A stretch of 64,000 nt of DNA, taken from contig NZ_CP115468.1 of assembly GCF_028462125.1 (NCBI RefSeq), positions 1,020,001-1,084,000 on the forward strand, given 5' to 3'. This DNA is from Leptospira sp. GIMC2001 (lineage in GTDB: Bacteria; Spirochaetota; Leptospiria; Leptospirales; Leptospiraceae). The notes below the pieces were generated by a model. The model did no database searches and was not told the origin of the DNA. It saw only the letters and a list, made by a program, of their open reading frames with translations. Position numbers and translations under genes: made by a program. This document shows, one piece after another, positions 8,685 to 18,349 of the stretch (its first letter is position 1; each line of letters begins with the position of its first letter).

Positions 8685-9359
8685 ATGGCTTTTCCCCTCT
8701 CTGCTAAGGATCTTGAAAACGAAATTTCTTCTCTCTTGCAAACGGGAGTGGGGGGTAACGTGCAGGATTTCCTCAAATGGATTCGCATGGAGATTCAGAA
8801 GAAATTCAAAGACGAAGTCATCTTATCCGAAAAAGACGTAGCCGAGATTTTAGAAAAACACAAAGCAGAAGGGAACCTTGTATCCGGACGTTTTGATGCA
8901 CGCGAATACTTCCTTTCAGATGATTCCAAATTTTACAAGAAAGTCACAAGCCAAGATAAATTTTACATTTTAGGCAGACTCGATTTCTCCCCCATGCAAT
9001 ATGTTAAAACTAGATTGGAATATTTTCTACGCCGAAATGGCGTTGATGAAGAAGAGATCATAGATATTGGAATTGCGACTGTGGAAGCAGTTGAGAACGC
9101 AGCTAAGTATGGTGATGGATCTTCTGTTGAAGTGGAATATTCAATTGATCGTAGCAAAACTTTTCATATATCACTTCTCAATAATATAAAAGAATTTGAT
9201 TTAGAAGAAGATATCAAACGCGGTAAATTCTCATCAACTGCTACATTGATGCGAGGAATGATGGTTATGCAAAAACTTTTTAACCAAGTAGATTTAGAAA
9301 TATTAGATGATAAGAAACAAGCGAGCTTCAAGGCAAAACGTATATTGCAATCGCAATGA
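8685..9359 (+). CDS. RsbW-like anti-sigma factor / GHKL serine kinase with N-terminal extension
   Basis: 224 residues. The C-terminal part (about 95-224) is an RsbW/SpoIIAB-type ATPase: [20 protein letters not shown] as N box and [20 protein letters not shown] as the lid/G-box region. The first 90 residues are hydrophilic and helical with no family I recognise. RsbW proteins phosphorylate STAS antagonists and bind sigma or other effectors. Candidate partners in this window are the STAS protein at 48085 and the SpoIIE phosphatases at 43630 and 45774; none is adjacent, so pairing is speculative. It overlaps uvrB by 4 bp (ATGA). Confidence 0.82.
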   Translation: MAFPLSAKDLENEISSLLQTGVGGNVQDFLKWIRMEIQKKFKDEVILSEKDVAEILEKHKAEGNLVSGRFDAREYFLSDDSKFYKKVTSQDKFYILGRLDFSPMQYVKTRLEYFLRRNGVDEEEIIDIGIATVEAVENAAKYGDGSSVEVEYSIDRSKTFHISLLNNIKEFDLEEDIKRGKFSSTATLMRGMMVMQKLFNQVDLEILDDKKQASFKAKRILQSQ

Positions 9360-11326
9360 AGAAATTTGAAATCGTATCCGCCTATAAACCTGCAGGCGAC
9401 CAAATCAATGCAATCAAAGAAATCAATCAAGCCTTCGAAGACGGCTCCGATGCGATAACGTTAGTCGGAGTTACTGGCTCGGGTAAAACTTTTACTATGG
9501 CACATGTCATAGCCGAACTCAATCGTCCGACATTGATTTTATGTCATAATAAAACCTTGGCAGCACAATTGTTTCGTGAGTTTAAAGAATTTTTCCCAAA
9601 TAATGCTGTAGAATATTTTGTATCCTATTACGATTACTACCAACCAGAAGCCTATGTCCCATCCTCCGATACTTTTATTGAGAAGGATATGTCTGTCAAT
9701 GAAGAGATAGATAAATTAAGACTTCGTGCAACCTCTTCGCTATTGGAACGAAAAGATGTCATTATTGTAAGTTCGGTTTCTTGCATTTATGGTTTGGGAA
9801 GTCCCGAAGAATATATGAATTCTACAATCATGATCAATGCCGGTGACAAGATTGAAAGAGATGATGTAATCAGAAAATTATTGCATATTCAATACGAGAG
9901 AAATGATATCGATTTCTCTCGAGGTAAATTTCGTGTAAGGGGAGATTCTATTGAACTTATGCCATCTTATGTGGATACCGGTCTGCGTATTGAGTTCTTT
10001 GGCGACGAGATAGAATCACTTTCGAAATTCGATCCGATTACGGGAAAAGTGATTGAGAAACTTGAGAGAACAATCATCTATCCAGCCAAGCATTTCATCA
10101 CTTCAGGACCAAAAGTAAAAGATGCAATTGAAGCCATTCGAAAAGAAATGGAAGAGTCCAAACTGAATTTTAATAAGCAAGATAAGTTTCTCGAAGCTCA
10201 GAGGATTGAATCAAGAACCAATTATGATATGGAAATGCTTTCTGAGATGGGCTATTGCAATGGAATTGAAAATTACTCTAGGCATCTAACAGGTCGTTCG
10301 GCTGGAGATCGGCCAGCTTGTCTGATTGATTATTTCCAAGGTGATTTTCTAATGATTGTGGATGAATCCCATGTAACGATTCCTCAAGTTGGGGGAATGT
10401 ATGCAGGTGACAGAGCGAGAAAAGAAACGTTGGTAAATTTTGGATTCAGATTGCCTAGTGCTTTCGATAACCGACCTCTAAATTTTAAAGAATTCGAATC
10501 TCTTACACCTCAAACTCTCTATGTTACAGCAACACCTTCCGATTACGAACTGAATCGAAGTAAAAAAGTTGTTGAGCAGATCATTCGCCCGACTGGATTG
10601 CTTGATCCAATAGTTGAAGTAAGACCAACAACCAACCAGATGGAAGATTTATATGTTGAGATTCAAGCAAGAATCGCTGCAGGTGAAAGGGTTCTTATTA
10701 CAACTTTGACCAAGAAAATGTCTGAAGACTTAACAGACTATTATAAAGAGCTCGGGCTCAAAATTTCCTATCTTCACTCAGAAATAGATACCATAGAAAG
10801 AGTCGAAATCATTCGGGATCTTAGAAAAGGAATCTTTGATGTGTTAGTTGGTATCAATTTATTGCGAGAAGGATTGGATATGCCAGAAGTTTCCTTGGTT
10901 GCAATCTTGGATGCAGACAAGGAAGGTTTTCTAAGAAATTATAAATCTTTGATCCAGACGATAGGTCGAGCTGCGAGAAATTCCCAAGGCAAAGCAATTT
11001 TGTATGCTGATAAAATAACTGACTCAATGAAGAAGGCAATGGATGAGACAGCAAGAAGAAGATCCATTCAAGAAAGTCATAATGCAAAATTTGGAATCAC
11101 TCCACTCACCATCGTAAAAGATATTCATGATATTCTACCTAACGAAAAGAAAGAAATTGATTTAGAAATCGCAGCCTTGGATGAAGTGACCAGAGAATTC
11201 TCACTAAAAAAATACAAAACCAAAGATCGACTGAGGGATGCTCTCAAAGATGCCATGCTTGTCGCTGCAAGAAATTTGGAATTTGAAAAAGCTGCCATTC
11301 TGCGGGACAAAATGAATTCTGTATAA
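9356..11326 (+). CDS. uvrB: Excinuclease ABC subunit B
   Basis: 656 residues, normal length. UvrB is the DNA-damage-verifying helicase-like subunit of nucleotide excision repair; it works with UvrA and UvrC. The Walker A loop GVTGSGKT covers residues 38-45. The beta-hairpin region [20 protein letters not shown], the Walker B/DEAD-like motif [12 protein letters not shown], and the helicase motif [19 protein letters not shown] are intact. The C-terminal UVR motif ([16 protein letters not shown]) that binds UvrC ends the protein. Its start overlaps the preceding kinase gene, so it is probably expressed from that transcript. Confidence 0.98.
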   Translation: MKKFEIVSAYKPAGDQINAIKEINQAFEDGSDAITLVGVTGSGKTFTMAHVIAELNRPTLILCHNKTLAAQLFREFKEFFPNNAVEYFVSYYDYYQPEAYVPSSDTFIEKDMSVNEEIDKLRLRATSSLLERKDVIIVSSVSCIYGLGSPEEYMNSTIMINAGDKIERDDVIRKLLHIQYERNDIDFSRGKFRVRGDSIELMPSYVDTGLRIEFFGDEIESLSKFDPITGKVIEKLERTIIYPAKHFITSGPKVKDAIEAIRKEMEESKLNFNKQDKFLEAQRIESRTNYDMEMLSEMGYCNGIENYSRHLTGRSAGDRPACLIDYFQGDFLMIVDESHVTIPQVGGMYAGDRARKETLVNFGFRLPSAFDNRPLNFKEFESLTPQTLYVTATPSDYELNRSKKVVEQIIRPTGLLDPIVEVRPTTNQMEDLYVEIQARIAAGERVLITTLTKKMSEDLTDYYKELGLKISYLHSEIDTIERVEIIRDLRKGIFDVLVGINLLREGLDMPEVSLVAILDADKEGFLRNYKSLIQTIGRAARNSQGKAILYADKITDSMKKAMDETARRRSIQESHNAKFGITPLTIVKDIHDILPNEKKEIDLEIAALDEVTREFSLKKYKTKDRLRDALKDAMLVAARNLEFEKAAILRDKMNSV

Positions 11327-11374
11327 AAATTCCGTTCTCCTAGCCTATTCCGTTCTCTTAACTTTTATCTAATT

Positions 11375-11390
11375 ATCTTAGTTCTAAGAT
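11375..11390. repeat. 7-bp inverted repeat after uvrB
   Basis: ATCTTAG-TT-CTAAGAT is a perfect 16-bp near-palindrome between the convergent ends of uvrB and the gene at 11415. The stem is AT-rich and there is no clear T-run, so a terminator role is weak. An 11-base direct repeat (ATTCCGTTCTC, two copies between about 11329 and 11358) lies just before it. Confidence 0.35.
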
Positions 11391-11414
11391 TGGTCGCAGT
11401 ATGAAGACTCTTAT

Positions 11415-11879
11415 TTATTTCTCAGAGAGAGCTTTTTCCAGATCTTCGATAGTTTCTAGAAATTGGATGCTTACTATTTTGCCTTTATAAAGCCTTAGAT
11501 AGGAAATCTTTTCTTTTTCGTGTGGAAATAAGCTCCCTGTTTTATCATCACGAATGAGAAGAATCGGATAAGAATAGCCTTTCATTTTGGGAAGGGCAAC
11601 AAACCTTGTAATCAGAGAAGGCATTTTGTGAATATCCGAAATCAATACAGATTTGGCATCGGATAAGAAATTATTTGGTTTATCGGAGAGGACAGTATGT
11701 ATAACTTTGCTTGCTGTCATATCACTAATGAAAAAAATTTTCTTAGTGTCTGATGGAATCAAACGTGCCGTTTCAGAAGTGTCTTCTAATTGAAGTTCAG
11801 GAAATACATCTCCTTTCTTGAGTTCTTCTGCGAAGAGAGAAGAGCTAAATAAAAGTAGAGTGATCAGCAATTGTTTCAT
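11415..11879 (-). CDS. Secreted thioredoxin-fold-like protein without cysteines
   Basis: 154 residues with a clear signal peptide (MKQLLITLLLFSSSLFA, then EEL). The mature part opens with KGDVFPELQLEDTSETARLI, the layout of peroxiredoxin/thioredoxin-like proteins, followed by a strand KKIFFISDMTASKV at the place of the redox motif and a later SYPILLIRDDKTGSLF strand. No cysteine is present, so it cannot act as a thiol oxidoreductase. It may be a structural or binding relative in the periplasm. The call rests on fold pattern only. It is divergent from lon, with 52 bp between the starts. Confidence 0.6.
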   Translation of the reverse strand: MKQLLITLLLFSSSLFAEELKKGDVFPELQLEDTSETARLIPSDTKKIFFISDMTASKVIHTVLSDKPNNFLSDAKSVLISDIHKMPSLITRFVALPKMKGYSYPILLIRDDKTGSLFPHEKEKISYLRLYKGKIVSIQFLETIEDLEKALSEK

Positions 11880-11931
11880 ATAGAATTAGACATGAAAATA
11901 TCATCTTATAAAAATAAAAACGGAGGCGTCA

Positions 11932-14295
11932 TTGAGCGCACAAGATACAAATAGTTCAGAAATTCCAGGTAACTTAATTCAAATCGAGGATTTTCTTCCG
12001 CATGAAACATTTTTGCTTCCATTGAAATCTAGACCTGTATTTCCAGGAATCATTACTCCACTTGTGGTTCCTATGGGAAGATTTGTTGCCTCCGTTGAAG
12101 AAGCAATCTTGAAAGATCGTTTCTTAGGACTAGTCTTACTCAAAAAAGATGATTCGCCTGAAGATTCTGAGAACAATATGTTCGAAACTGGAATTGTAAG
12201 TCGCATAATAAAAAAAATCAATCTGCCAGATGGTGGTGTTAACATTCTCGTTAATACGATTCGAAGATTTGAGATAAGCAAAATTACTCAGCACAATCCT
12301 TTTTTGATGGCAAACCTTAGCTATCCTGAAGAGGGACTTGGAACTTCTAAGAATGCAATCAAGGCGATGATGCGTTCACTTGTAATTCTTACTAAAGAAC
12401 TTGCTCAGAACAATCCACTGTTCACAGAAGATATGAAGCTAACAATGATGAACGTGGATGAACCAGGTAAGATGGCAGATTTTGTATGCTCTATTCTCAA
12501 TCTGGAGAAAGAAGAATATCAATCTGTGATCGAATCATTTAGAATTGGTGATAGATTAGAAAAAGTATTATTGTATCTCAAGAAAGAAATTGAACTCGTT
12601 CATCTTCAGAGAAAAATTCAAGATCAGATCAATGACAAAATTGATAAACAGCAGAGACAGTATTTCTTAAGAGAGCAAATGAAAGCAATCCAAACAGAGT
12701 TGGGGCTTGACCAAGAACGATCGGATAGAAAATACAATAAATTGATAGAGCGTCTTAAGGCTTTAAAGCTAGATGAACAAATTATTGAAGAGACCCAACG
12801 TGAGGTTGAAAAGTTTCATTCAACTGATCCGCATAGTGCAGATTATAACGTTCTACGAAATTACCTTGATACCTTAGAAGCTCTCCCTTGGGAGGCAAGT
12901 CCTGTAAGGAATATAGATATAACTAAGGCTAGACGAATTCTTGATCGAGATCATTATAAATTGGATGATGTAAAAGAAAGAATTCTAGAATTTCTTGCAG
13001 TTCATAAGCTCAATCCTAAAGGCAGAGGAATTATTCTCTGCTTGGTTGGACCACCGGGAGTTGGCAAGACGTCGATTGCTCGAAGTGTTGCCGAAGCTGC
13101 AGGAAGGAAATTTTTTCGCTTTTCTGTGGGTGGAATGCGTGATGAGGCAGAAATCAAAGGACATCGTAGAACCTATGTGGGAGCTATGCCTGGCAAAATT
13201 ATAAATGCACTTCGCATTACCAAAGAAAAAGATCCTGTAATACTGCTAGACGAACTGGACAAAATGTCCGTTGGCTTCCAAGGAGACCCTGCGTCCGCAC
13301 TATTAGAAGTTCTAGATCCGGAACAAAATTCTAGCTTTAGAGATCATTATCTAGATATGCCATTTGATCTATCTGGGGTATTTTTTATTGCAACTGCCAA
13401 TACATCGGATACAATTCCTCGTGTCTTACTTGATCGAATGGAAATAATAAATTTATCAGGATACATTACCGATGAGAAGGTTCAGATTTTCAAAAAATAC
13501 TTATGGACTCGAAGTCTTGATAGGAATGGACTCAAAGATAAAAAAATCGAATTGGATAATAAATCCATTGTTCCGTTTATAAATTCTTATTCCAGAGAAT
13601 CGGGACTTCGTGGTCTGGAGAAAATGACTGATAAAATTGTAAGAAAGCTTGCATTGAAGAGTCTTGAAGGCAAAAAAATACCGAAGACTATATCTGATAA
13701 AGATATAAAAGAATTACTTGGTTCTCCTCCTTTTGTAGATGATCGAATGATTTATCCACAAGTTCCTGGAACTGCCCTTGGACTTGCCTGGACATCCATT
13801 GGTGGAACTACTCTTTTGATTGAATCTGTATTCGTTAAAGGTGATGGGAAAATTTTCCTAACTGGTCAATTGGGCAAGATGATGGAAGAATCTGCAAATA
13901 TAGCTTTGAGTTATATAAAAAATTATGTAAAAGATGGAACTGTATTCCAAGATAAGTCCATTCATCTTCACGTTCCAGATGGTGCCACACCTAAAGATGG
14001 TCCAAGTGCGGGGATTACAATGGCAACTACGATTCTTTCACTCGCAATCAATCGGGTGGTTAAGAAAGGTTTTGCAATGACAGGAGAGATCACTCTCACA
14101 GGTGAAGTTCTTGCAATTGGAGGACTAAGAGAGAAAATTGTTGCGGCAAAGAGAGTTGGTGTTAAAAATATCATTCTTCCAAAAGACAATCTTAGCAATC
14201 TTGAAGAAGTTCCCGAATATGTTAAGAAAGGATTAAAATTTCATCTAGTTTCTAAATTTCCAGAGGTAGCAGAATTGCTGTTAGGTAAAATATAA
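11932..14295 (+). CDS. lon: ATP-dependent Lon protease
   Basis: 787 residues, standard bacterial LonA. It degrades damaged and regulatory proteins in the cytoplasm. Domains in order are the N-terminal substrate domain ([17 protein letters not shown] onward), the coiled-coil linker, the AAA+ module with Walker A GPPGVGKT (373-380) and Walker [11 protein letters not shown], and the protease domain with catalytic Ser692 ([10 protein letters not shown]) and Lys735 (LREKIVAA). Translation starts at a TTG at 11932 preceded by a strong GGAGG site at about 11922-11926; no in-frame ATG lies near. PBP1A follows after one base, so both are in one operon. Confidence 0.97.
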   Translation: MSAQDTNSSEIPGNLIQIEDFLPHETFLLPLKSRPVFPGIITPLVVPMGRFVASVEEAILKDRFLGLVLLKKDDSPEDSENNMFETGIVSRIIKKINLPDGGVNILVNTIRRFEISKITQHNPFLMANLSYPEEGLGTSKNAIKAMMRSLVILTKELAQNNPLFTEDMKLTMMNVDEPGKMADFVCSILNLEKEEYQSVIESFRIGDRLEKVLLYLKKEIELVHLQRKIQDQINDKIDKQQRQYFLREQMKAIQTELGLDQERSDRKYNKLIERLKALKLDEQIIEETQREVEKFHSTDPHSADYNVLRNYLDTLEALPWEASPVRNIDITKARRILDRDHYKLDDVKERILEFLAVHKLNPKGRGIILCLVGPPGVGKTSIARSVAEAAGRKFFRFSVGGMRDEAEIKGHRRTYVGAMPGKIINALRITKEKDPVILLDELDKMSVGFQGDPASALLEVLDPEQNSSFRDHYLDMPFDLSGVFFIATANTSDTIPRVLLDRMEIINLSGYITDEKVQIFKKYLWTRSLDRNGLKDKKIELDNKSIVPFINSYSRESGLRGLEKMTDKIVRKLALKSLEGKKIPKTISDKDIKELLGSPPFVDDRMIYPQVPGTALGLAWTSIGGTTLLIESVFVKGDGKIFLTGQLGKMMEESANIALSYIKNYVKDGTVFQDKSIHLHVPDGATPKDGPSAGITMATTILSLAINRVVKKGFAMTGEITLTGEVLAIGGLREKIVAAKRVGVKNIILPKDNLSNLEEVPEYVKKGLKFHLVSKFPEVAELLLGKI

Positions 14296-14296
14296 T

Positions 14297-16957
14297 ATGA
14301 ATCATGAAATAAATCGTAAAAACAATGTTATACTAGTTTTGGAAGCTCTTAAGAATCTGGTAGTTCGATTTTTTATTTTTCTATGGGAGAAAAGAAAGCC
14401 AATCACGATCGGAGTTATAATTGGTGGACTTGCTCTTTCATTCTTCTACTTAGGTGGATCCTATGTAGCTTGGAAGAACGAAAAACCACGAGTTGTAAAA
14501 AGTTTAGATAAATTCTCCGGTGAAATCAATAATTTCTACGATGCTTTCCAGCCCAAACCAATTGTTATATTGGATAAAAATGGAGTTCGAATTGGTGAAT
14601 TCTACCGAAAAAATTTCCGACCGATTCGCACTGATAATTTAAAAGATCATAAAGTGTTTATATGGGCGTTGCTATCTTCCGAAGATAGAGAGTTCTACAA
14701 CCATTCAGGTATCAATATCATTTCTGTTCTTCGAGCGGTCGTTGTCAATTTAGTTCGCTTCCGTTTTTCGCAAGGTGGAAGCACAATTACCCAACAACTT
14801 GCAAAGCTGACCCTAAATTTGGGTGAAAGGAATATATTCAACAAGCTCACTGAAGTTTATGCAACATATTACATTGAATCGAATTTTAACAAAGATGAGA
14901 TTCTTGCAATGTATCTCAATCAAATATATTTGGGTCAAGATAACTATGGAGTTGAGGCAGCATCAAGATACTATTTTGATAAACCAGCATCTGAACTCAG
15001 CCCTGCCGAAGCTGCAATGTTAGTTGGCACAATTCCTGCACCTTCTGTATACAATGCGGTTGATCGATTGCATATTGCTCTCAGTCGCCAACGTATCGTT
15101 TTGGTTGAGATGGCTCGGACGAAGGATCCAAACATTCGACCTGCTGCACCAGAGGTTCCTTCGAATTTTGATAGTTTATTAGATGAGTCTATTAGAAAGT
15201 TTCGGAAATTGTACAAAGTTGAAGAGAAAAAAGAAGATGAGAAAATTGTCAAAATTACTTCCAGCATAGCCTCGAAAGGTTATGACAGAAATTTTAATAT
15301 AAACTTAGCTCCTGATTTCAATTTGGATATTCGCCGCTATATTTTAGATAATTATTCTGAAGAAGATTTAGAAGGCCGTGAAATAACCGTTCATACTACA
15401 CTCGACTACGAAAAACAAAAAATTGCCGAGACAGCTCTTCGTGAAGGAATCACAGCAATACGTTCGGAAATTTTAGCACTTGCGAATCCACCCAAGAAAA
15501 AAACAAAAAACTCTCCTAAACCATTAAGTTCTGATCTGGCTAACGAAATTGCATCAGGAATGAGAGGAAGCTTCGTTTCATTGGTTCCGGATTCTGGAGA
15601 AGTGGAAGTGTTTGTTAACAATCTTCGTATATCTACTTCATACCGACCAAATCGGATTGAAACTTCTTATCGCCAACCAGGTTCCACCATAAAAGCGTTA
15701 GTTTATGCCCTGGCCTATGAGAAAAGATTGGTGCATCCTTCATCTAAAGTTATAGATGAGAAAATTTCCTTTGCTGGTTATTCACCGAAAAACTGGTATG
15801 CGGGATATAGAGGCGAAATCACAGTTCGAAATGCTTTTGCCCAATCGATTAATACGATATCTGTGAAATTATTAAACGATATTGGAATAGATTATTTTTT
15901 TGATAAATTGGGTGAGATTCTCTCTTTAGATGATGAGACTATAAAGAAGAGATTCAACCGCAACCTAACACTGGCACTAGGCTCGGGAGAGTTGACTCCG
16001 ATGGAGCTTGCCGTTATCTACGCAACAATTCAAAATGGTGGGAAAAAAATAGTTCCCCGTAAAATACGAAAAGTTACGGACAATTTGTCCACAGACGATT
16101 TCAATTTATTGCAACCCGAAACATACCAAGTATTAGATCCAATTGCATGTGCTATGGCAACTGATACGTTACAATCCGTACTCACTGAAGAGGGAACTAT
16201 GCCGATTCGCATACCTTCGCAAGAAAGATTTCCAATGGGCGGCAAGACTGGAACTGTGCAGAGCCCAAAAGAAGCGAGAAAGAAGTGGGGCGATATTGTT
16301 GGAGTTCGAGATGCTTGGTTTTCTGGACTTATTCCTGGAGCCGCATCGGTTGTGTGGATTGGAAATGAATGGGGTGCTCCATTTCCTGGTTCTGGATCTG
16401 GGACTACGGGAAGAGTATGGTGGAAATTTGCCTCTAGTTTAGGTAAGAGAACTGAGTTAGGAAATAAATTGATAAGCTCGGAAGTTCACGGTAGTTTTCT
16501 TAGGCTGGATATTTGCGCTGATGATGGAACTCAATTGGAGACAGATTGGGAGAAAGAATTTCTAGCTTCAACTCCAAGCGTTATTAGTAGCCCTGTAACT
16601 GAAGAGAAAGAATCGAAGACTGCAAAGAAAGATCCAAAGGAAGCTATAGAAAAAGTTGAACCTAAAATCCCGAACCCTAGATATTGTAAATTTCCCTTAT
16701 TTGGTCAATACTATTATATTGGTGATGGTGCGCCAAGAAGAGAGATCGCAGTAGTTCGTCCAACTCTTGAGAATTACGATCCTGAAGCGCGTGAAGGAGA
16801 ATCAGAAGTCAATGAAATTGATAAAGAAAATCCTTCAACGACTAATGGTAATAACACGAAGGAGGATTCTATAGAACAAGCAGAACCTGTTCGTGAAGGT
16901 GGGGTCGAATTGGATGAGCCTTTTATAGATAATCCAGCAATTCCGGATAATTTATAA
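14297..16957 (+). CDS. Class A penicillin-binding protein (bifunctional transglycosylase/transpeptidase, PBP1A type)
   Basis: 886 residues. A membrane anchor (about residues 33-56) precedes the GT51 glycosyltransferase domain with SSEDREFYNHSGINI and GGSTITQQLAKL. The transpeptidase domain carries the serine nucleophile motif STIK (463-466) in RQPGSTIKALVYALA, SIN in AQSINTIS, and KTG in MGGKTGTVQSP. It polymerises and crosslinks peptidoglycan on the outer face of the inner membrane. A long acidic, Pro/Glu-rich C-terminal tail (about 770-886) is unusual. The gene starts one base after lon and its 3' end overlaps the opposing lipoprotein gene by 35 bp. Confidence 0.95.
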   Translation: MNHEINRKNNVILVLEALKNLVVRFFIFLWEKRKPITIGVIIGGLALSFFYLGGSYVAWKNEKPRVVKSLDKFSGEINNFYDAFQPKPIVILDKNGVRIGEFYRKNFRPIRTDNLKDHKVFIWALLSSEDREFYNHSGINIISVLRAVVVNLVRFRFSQGGSTITQQLAKLTLNLGERNIFNKLTEVYATYYIESNFNKDEILAMYLNQIYLGQDNYGVEAASRYYFDKPASELSPAEAAMLVGTIPAPSVYNAVDRLHIALSRQRIVLVEMARTKDPNIRPAAPEVPSNFDSLLDESIRKFRKLYKVEEKKEDEKIVKITSSIASKGYDRNFNINLAPDFNLDIRRYILDNYSEEDLEGREITVHTTLDYEKQKIAETALREGITAIRSEILALANPPKKKTKNSPKPLSSDLANEIASGMRGSFVSLVPDSGEVEVFVNNLRISTSYRPNRIETSYRQPGSTIKALVYALAYEKRLVHPSSKVIDEKISFAGYSPKNWYAGYRGEITVRNAFAQSINTISVKLLNDIGIDYFFDKLGEILSLDDETIKKRFNRNLTLALGSGELTPMELAVIYATIQNGGKKIVPRKIRKVTDNLSTDDFNLLQPETYQVLDPIACAMATDTLQSVLTEEGTMPIRIPSQERFPMGGKTGTVQSPKEARKKWGDIVGVRDAWFSGLIPGAASVVWIGNEWGAPFPGSGSGTTGRVWWKFASSLGKRTELGNKLISSEVHGSFLRLDICADDGTQLETDWEKEFLASTPSVISSPVTEEKESKTAKKDPKEAIEKVEPKIPNPRYCKFPLFGQYYYIGDGAPRREIAVVRPTLENYDPEAREGESEVNEIDKENPSTTNGNNTKEDSIEQAEPVREGGVELDEPFIDNPAIPDNL

Positions 16958-18347
16958 TTTTTTTAGAAATTAGATAGTTCTCCTGGATAGACCATAAGAA
17001 TATCCAAGGTTTATCTTGAACAAGAATCGATATTGCAGTTTGAATATCATTTTCTGCAAGGCTCTCATCCAGCTTGCTATTCTTGTAAAAAGCTCTGTTC
17101 CCAGCATTTCCGACTTTTGCTGAATGGAATACCGGATCTAAAAATGCCATTGGAGATTCATAGTCTGCATACCAAGTAAGAAAGGTGAAATCTCCAAGAC
17201 CCATTCCATTCTCTTTATACAAAATAGCTTTTTCCATTCCTTTTATCTTGATTTTTAATCCGAGTTGCCTTAATGCTTCAGCAACAGCTCGACCTTTCGA
17301 TTGATTCTCATCGTCACCTCGCATTCGAAAATCCAATTCTTGATTGAGTAAGCTTGGATAGCATTTGGATTTTTCTAATAGAGCTTTGGCGTCCATGAGG
17401 GAAAATTGAGGAAGATACTGCTTATTGTTTTTGTATTCGTCGCCAAGTCTCGATATTGGGATGCTTGCGAGAGTTAATTCTGCTTGATTTTCTAAAATTT
17501 TATCGATAATTTTTTCTCGGTCTATTGCAAGATTCACTGCCTCTCGGAAGTTCTGATCGAAACATTCATTGTTGTGGTTAATAGCGACATACTGAACAGA
17601 ACGTCCTTTCTTTGCTATGACTTGATTTTTTTTTGTTAGGTTGTGATTAAGTAAAAAATCTGATAATTTGAGTGCGTCCAATTTATTCTTAGAAAAAAGA
17701 AATATCGCAGATGTAGATTGAGGAATGATATGAATATTCAGATTCTTCGGAAGTTTTCCTTTCTTGTCTTGAAAGATTTCGAAAAATTTAGGATTGGATA
17801 CTAATTTTAAAGAATTCCCTTTTTTCCATTGATCCAAATTGTATGCGCCGGTTTGATTTTGAATGGACGCTGCAGGAAAGCTAAGTGCAATTTTTAGAGA
17901 ATGGAAAATATTTTTTGGATTCTTATGATAATTCTTTTTTAAATTAAAACGTACTGTATTACCAACTTTTAATTTTTCGATCGATTGGATCATATTGTAT
18001 GTTTCTTTGCGTGGACCAGGTGTCTGGATAAGTTTGTATATAGATTGAACAACGTCCTCTGCCGAAACTTGATTTTTTATTTGAACATCTAGACTTAAGG
18101 TTTCATAGTTCTCAATGGATGAGACTGCGAGATTATTTTGAAGCGAACCTGCTTTATCGTATGTGTATAGAGTTGAGTTCAATAATCGAATCAATTTTTC
18201 TGTGGTCAGATCGGTTGAAAGCACTGGATCCAAACTGGTTGGATCTGTTGTAAAGGAGATTTCGACCACATCGTTAGGATTTTCTGTAGATTTTTCGCTG
18301 CAAAAAAGAAGGGACAACAGGCAAAGAAGAAGAGATAAGGTTTTCAT
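16923..18347 (-). CDS. Extracellular solute-binding lipoprotein, family 5 (peptide/oligopeptide binding)
   Basis: 474 residues from the ATG at 18347. That start gives a lipoprotein signal, MKTLSLLLCLLSLLFCSEKS, with a Cys at about residue 16; a longer frame upstream lacks a signal. The mature protein follows the OppA/DppA layout: EISFTTDPTSLDPVLSTDLT, then AINHNNECFDQNFREAVNLA and IDREKIIDKIL, and GDFTFLTWYADYESPM near the end. No permease or ATPase of a peptide transporter lies next to it, so it is an orphan. It is head-to-head with the MsbA-like gene, with only 2 bp between the start codons. Confidence 0.88.
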   Translation of the reverse strand: MKTLSLLLCLLSLLFCSEKSTENPNDVVEISFTTDPTSLDPVLSTDLTTEKLIRLLNSTLYTYDKAGSLQNNLAVSSIENYETLSLDVQIKNQVSAEDVVQSIYKLIQTPGPRKETYNMIQSIEKLKVGNTVRFNLKKNYHKNPKNIFHSLKIALSFPAASIQNQTGAYNLDQWKKGNSLKLVSNPKFFEIFQDKKGKLPKNLNIHIIPQSTSAIFLFSKNKLDALKLSDFLLNHNLTKKNQVIAKKGRSVQYVAINHNNECFDQNFREAVNLAIDREKIIDKILENQAELTLASIPISRLGDEYKNNKQYLPQFSLMDAKALLEKSKCYPSLLNQELDFRMRGDDENQSKGRAVAEALRQLGLKIKIKGMEKAILYKENGMGLGDFTFLTWYADYESPMAFLDPVFHSAKVGNAGNRAFYKNSKLDESLAENDIQTAISILVQDKPWIFLWSIQENYLISKKIINYPELLDYL

Positions 18348-18349
18348 AG

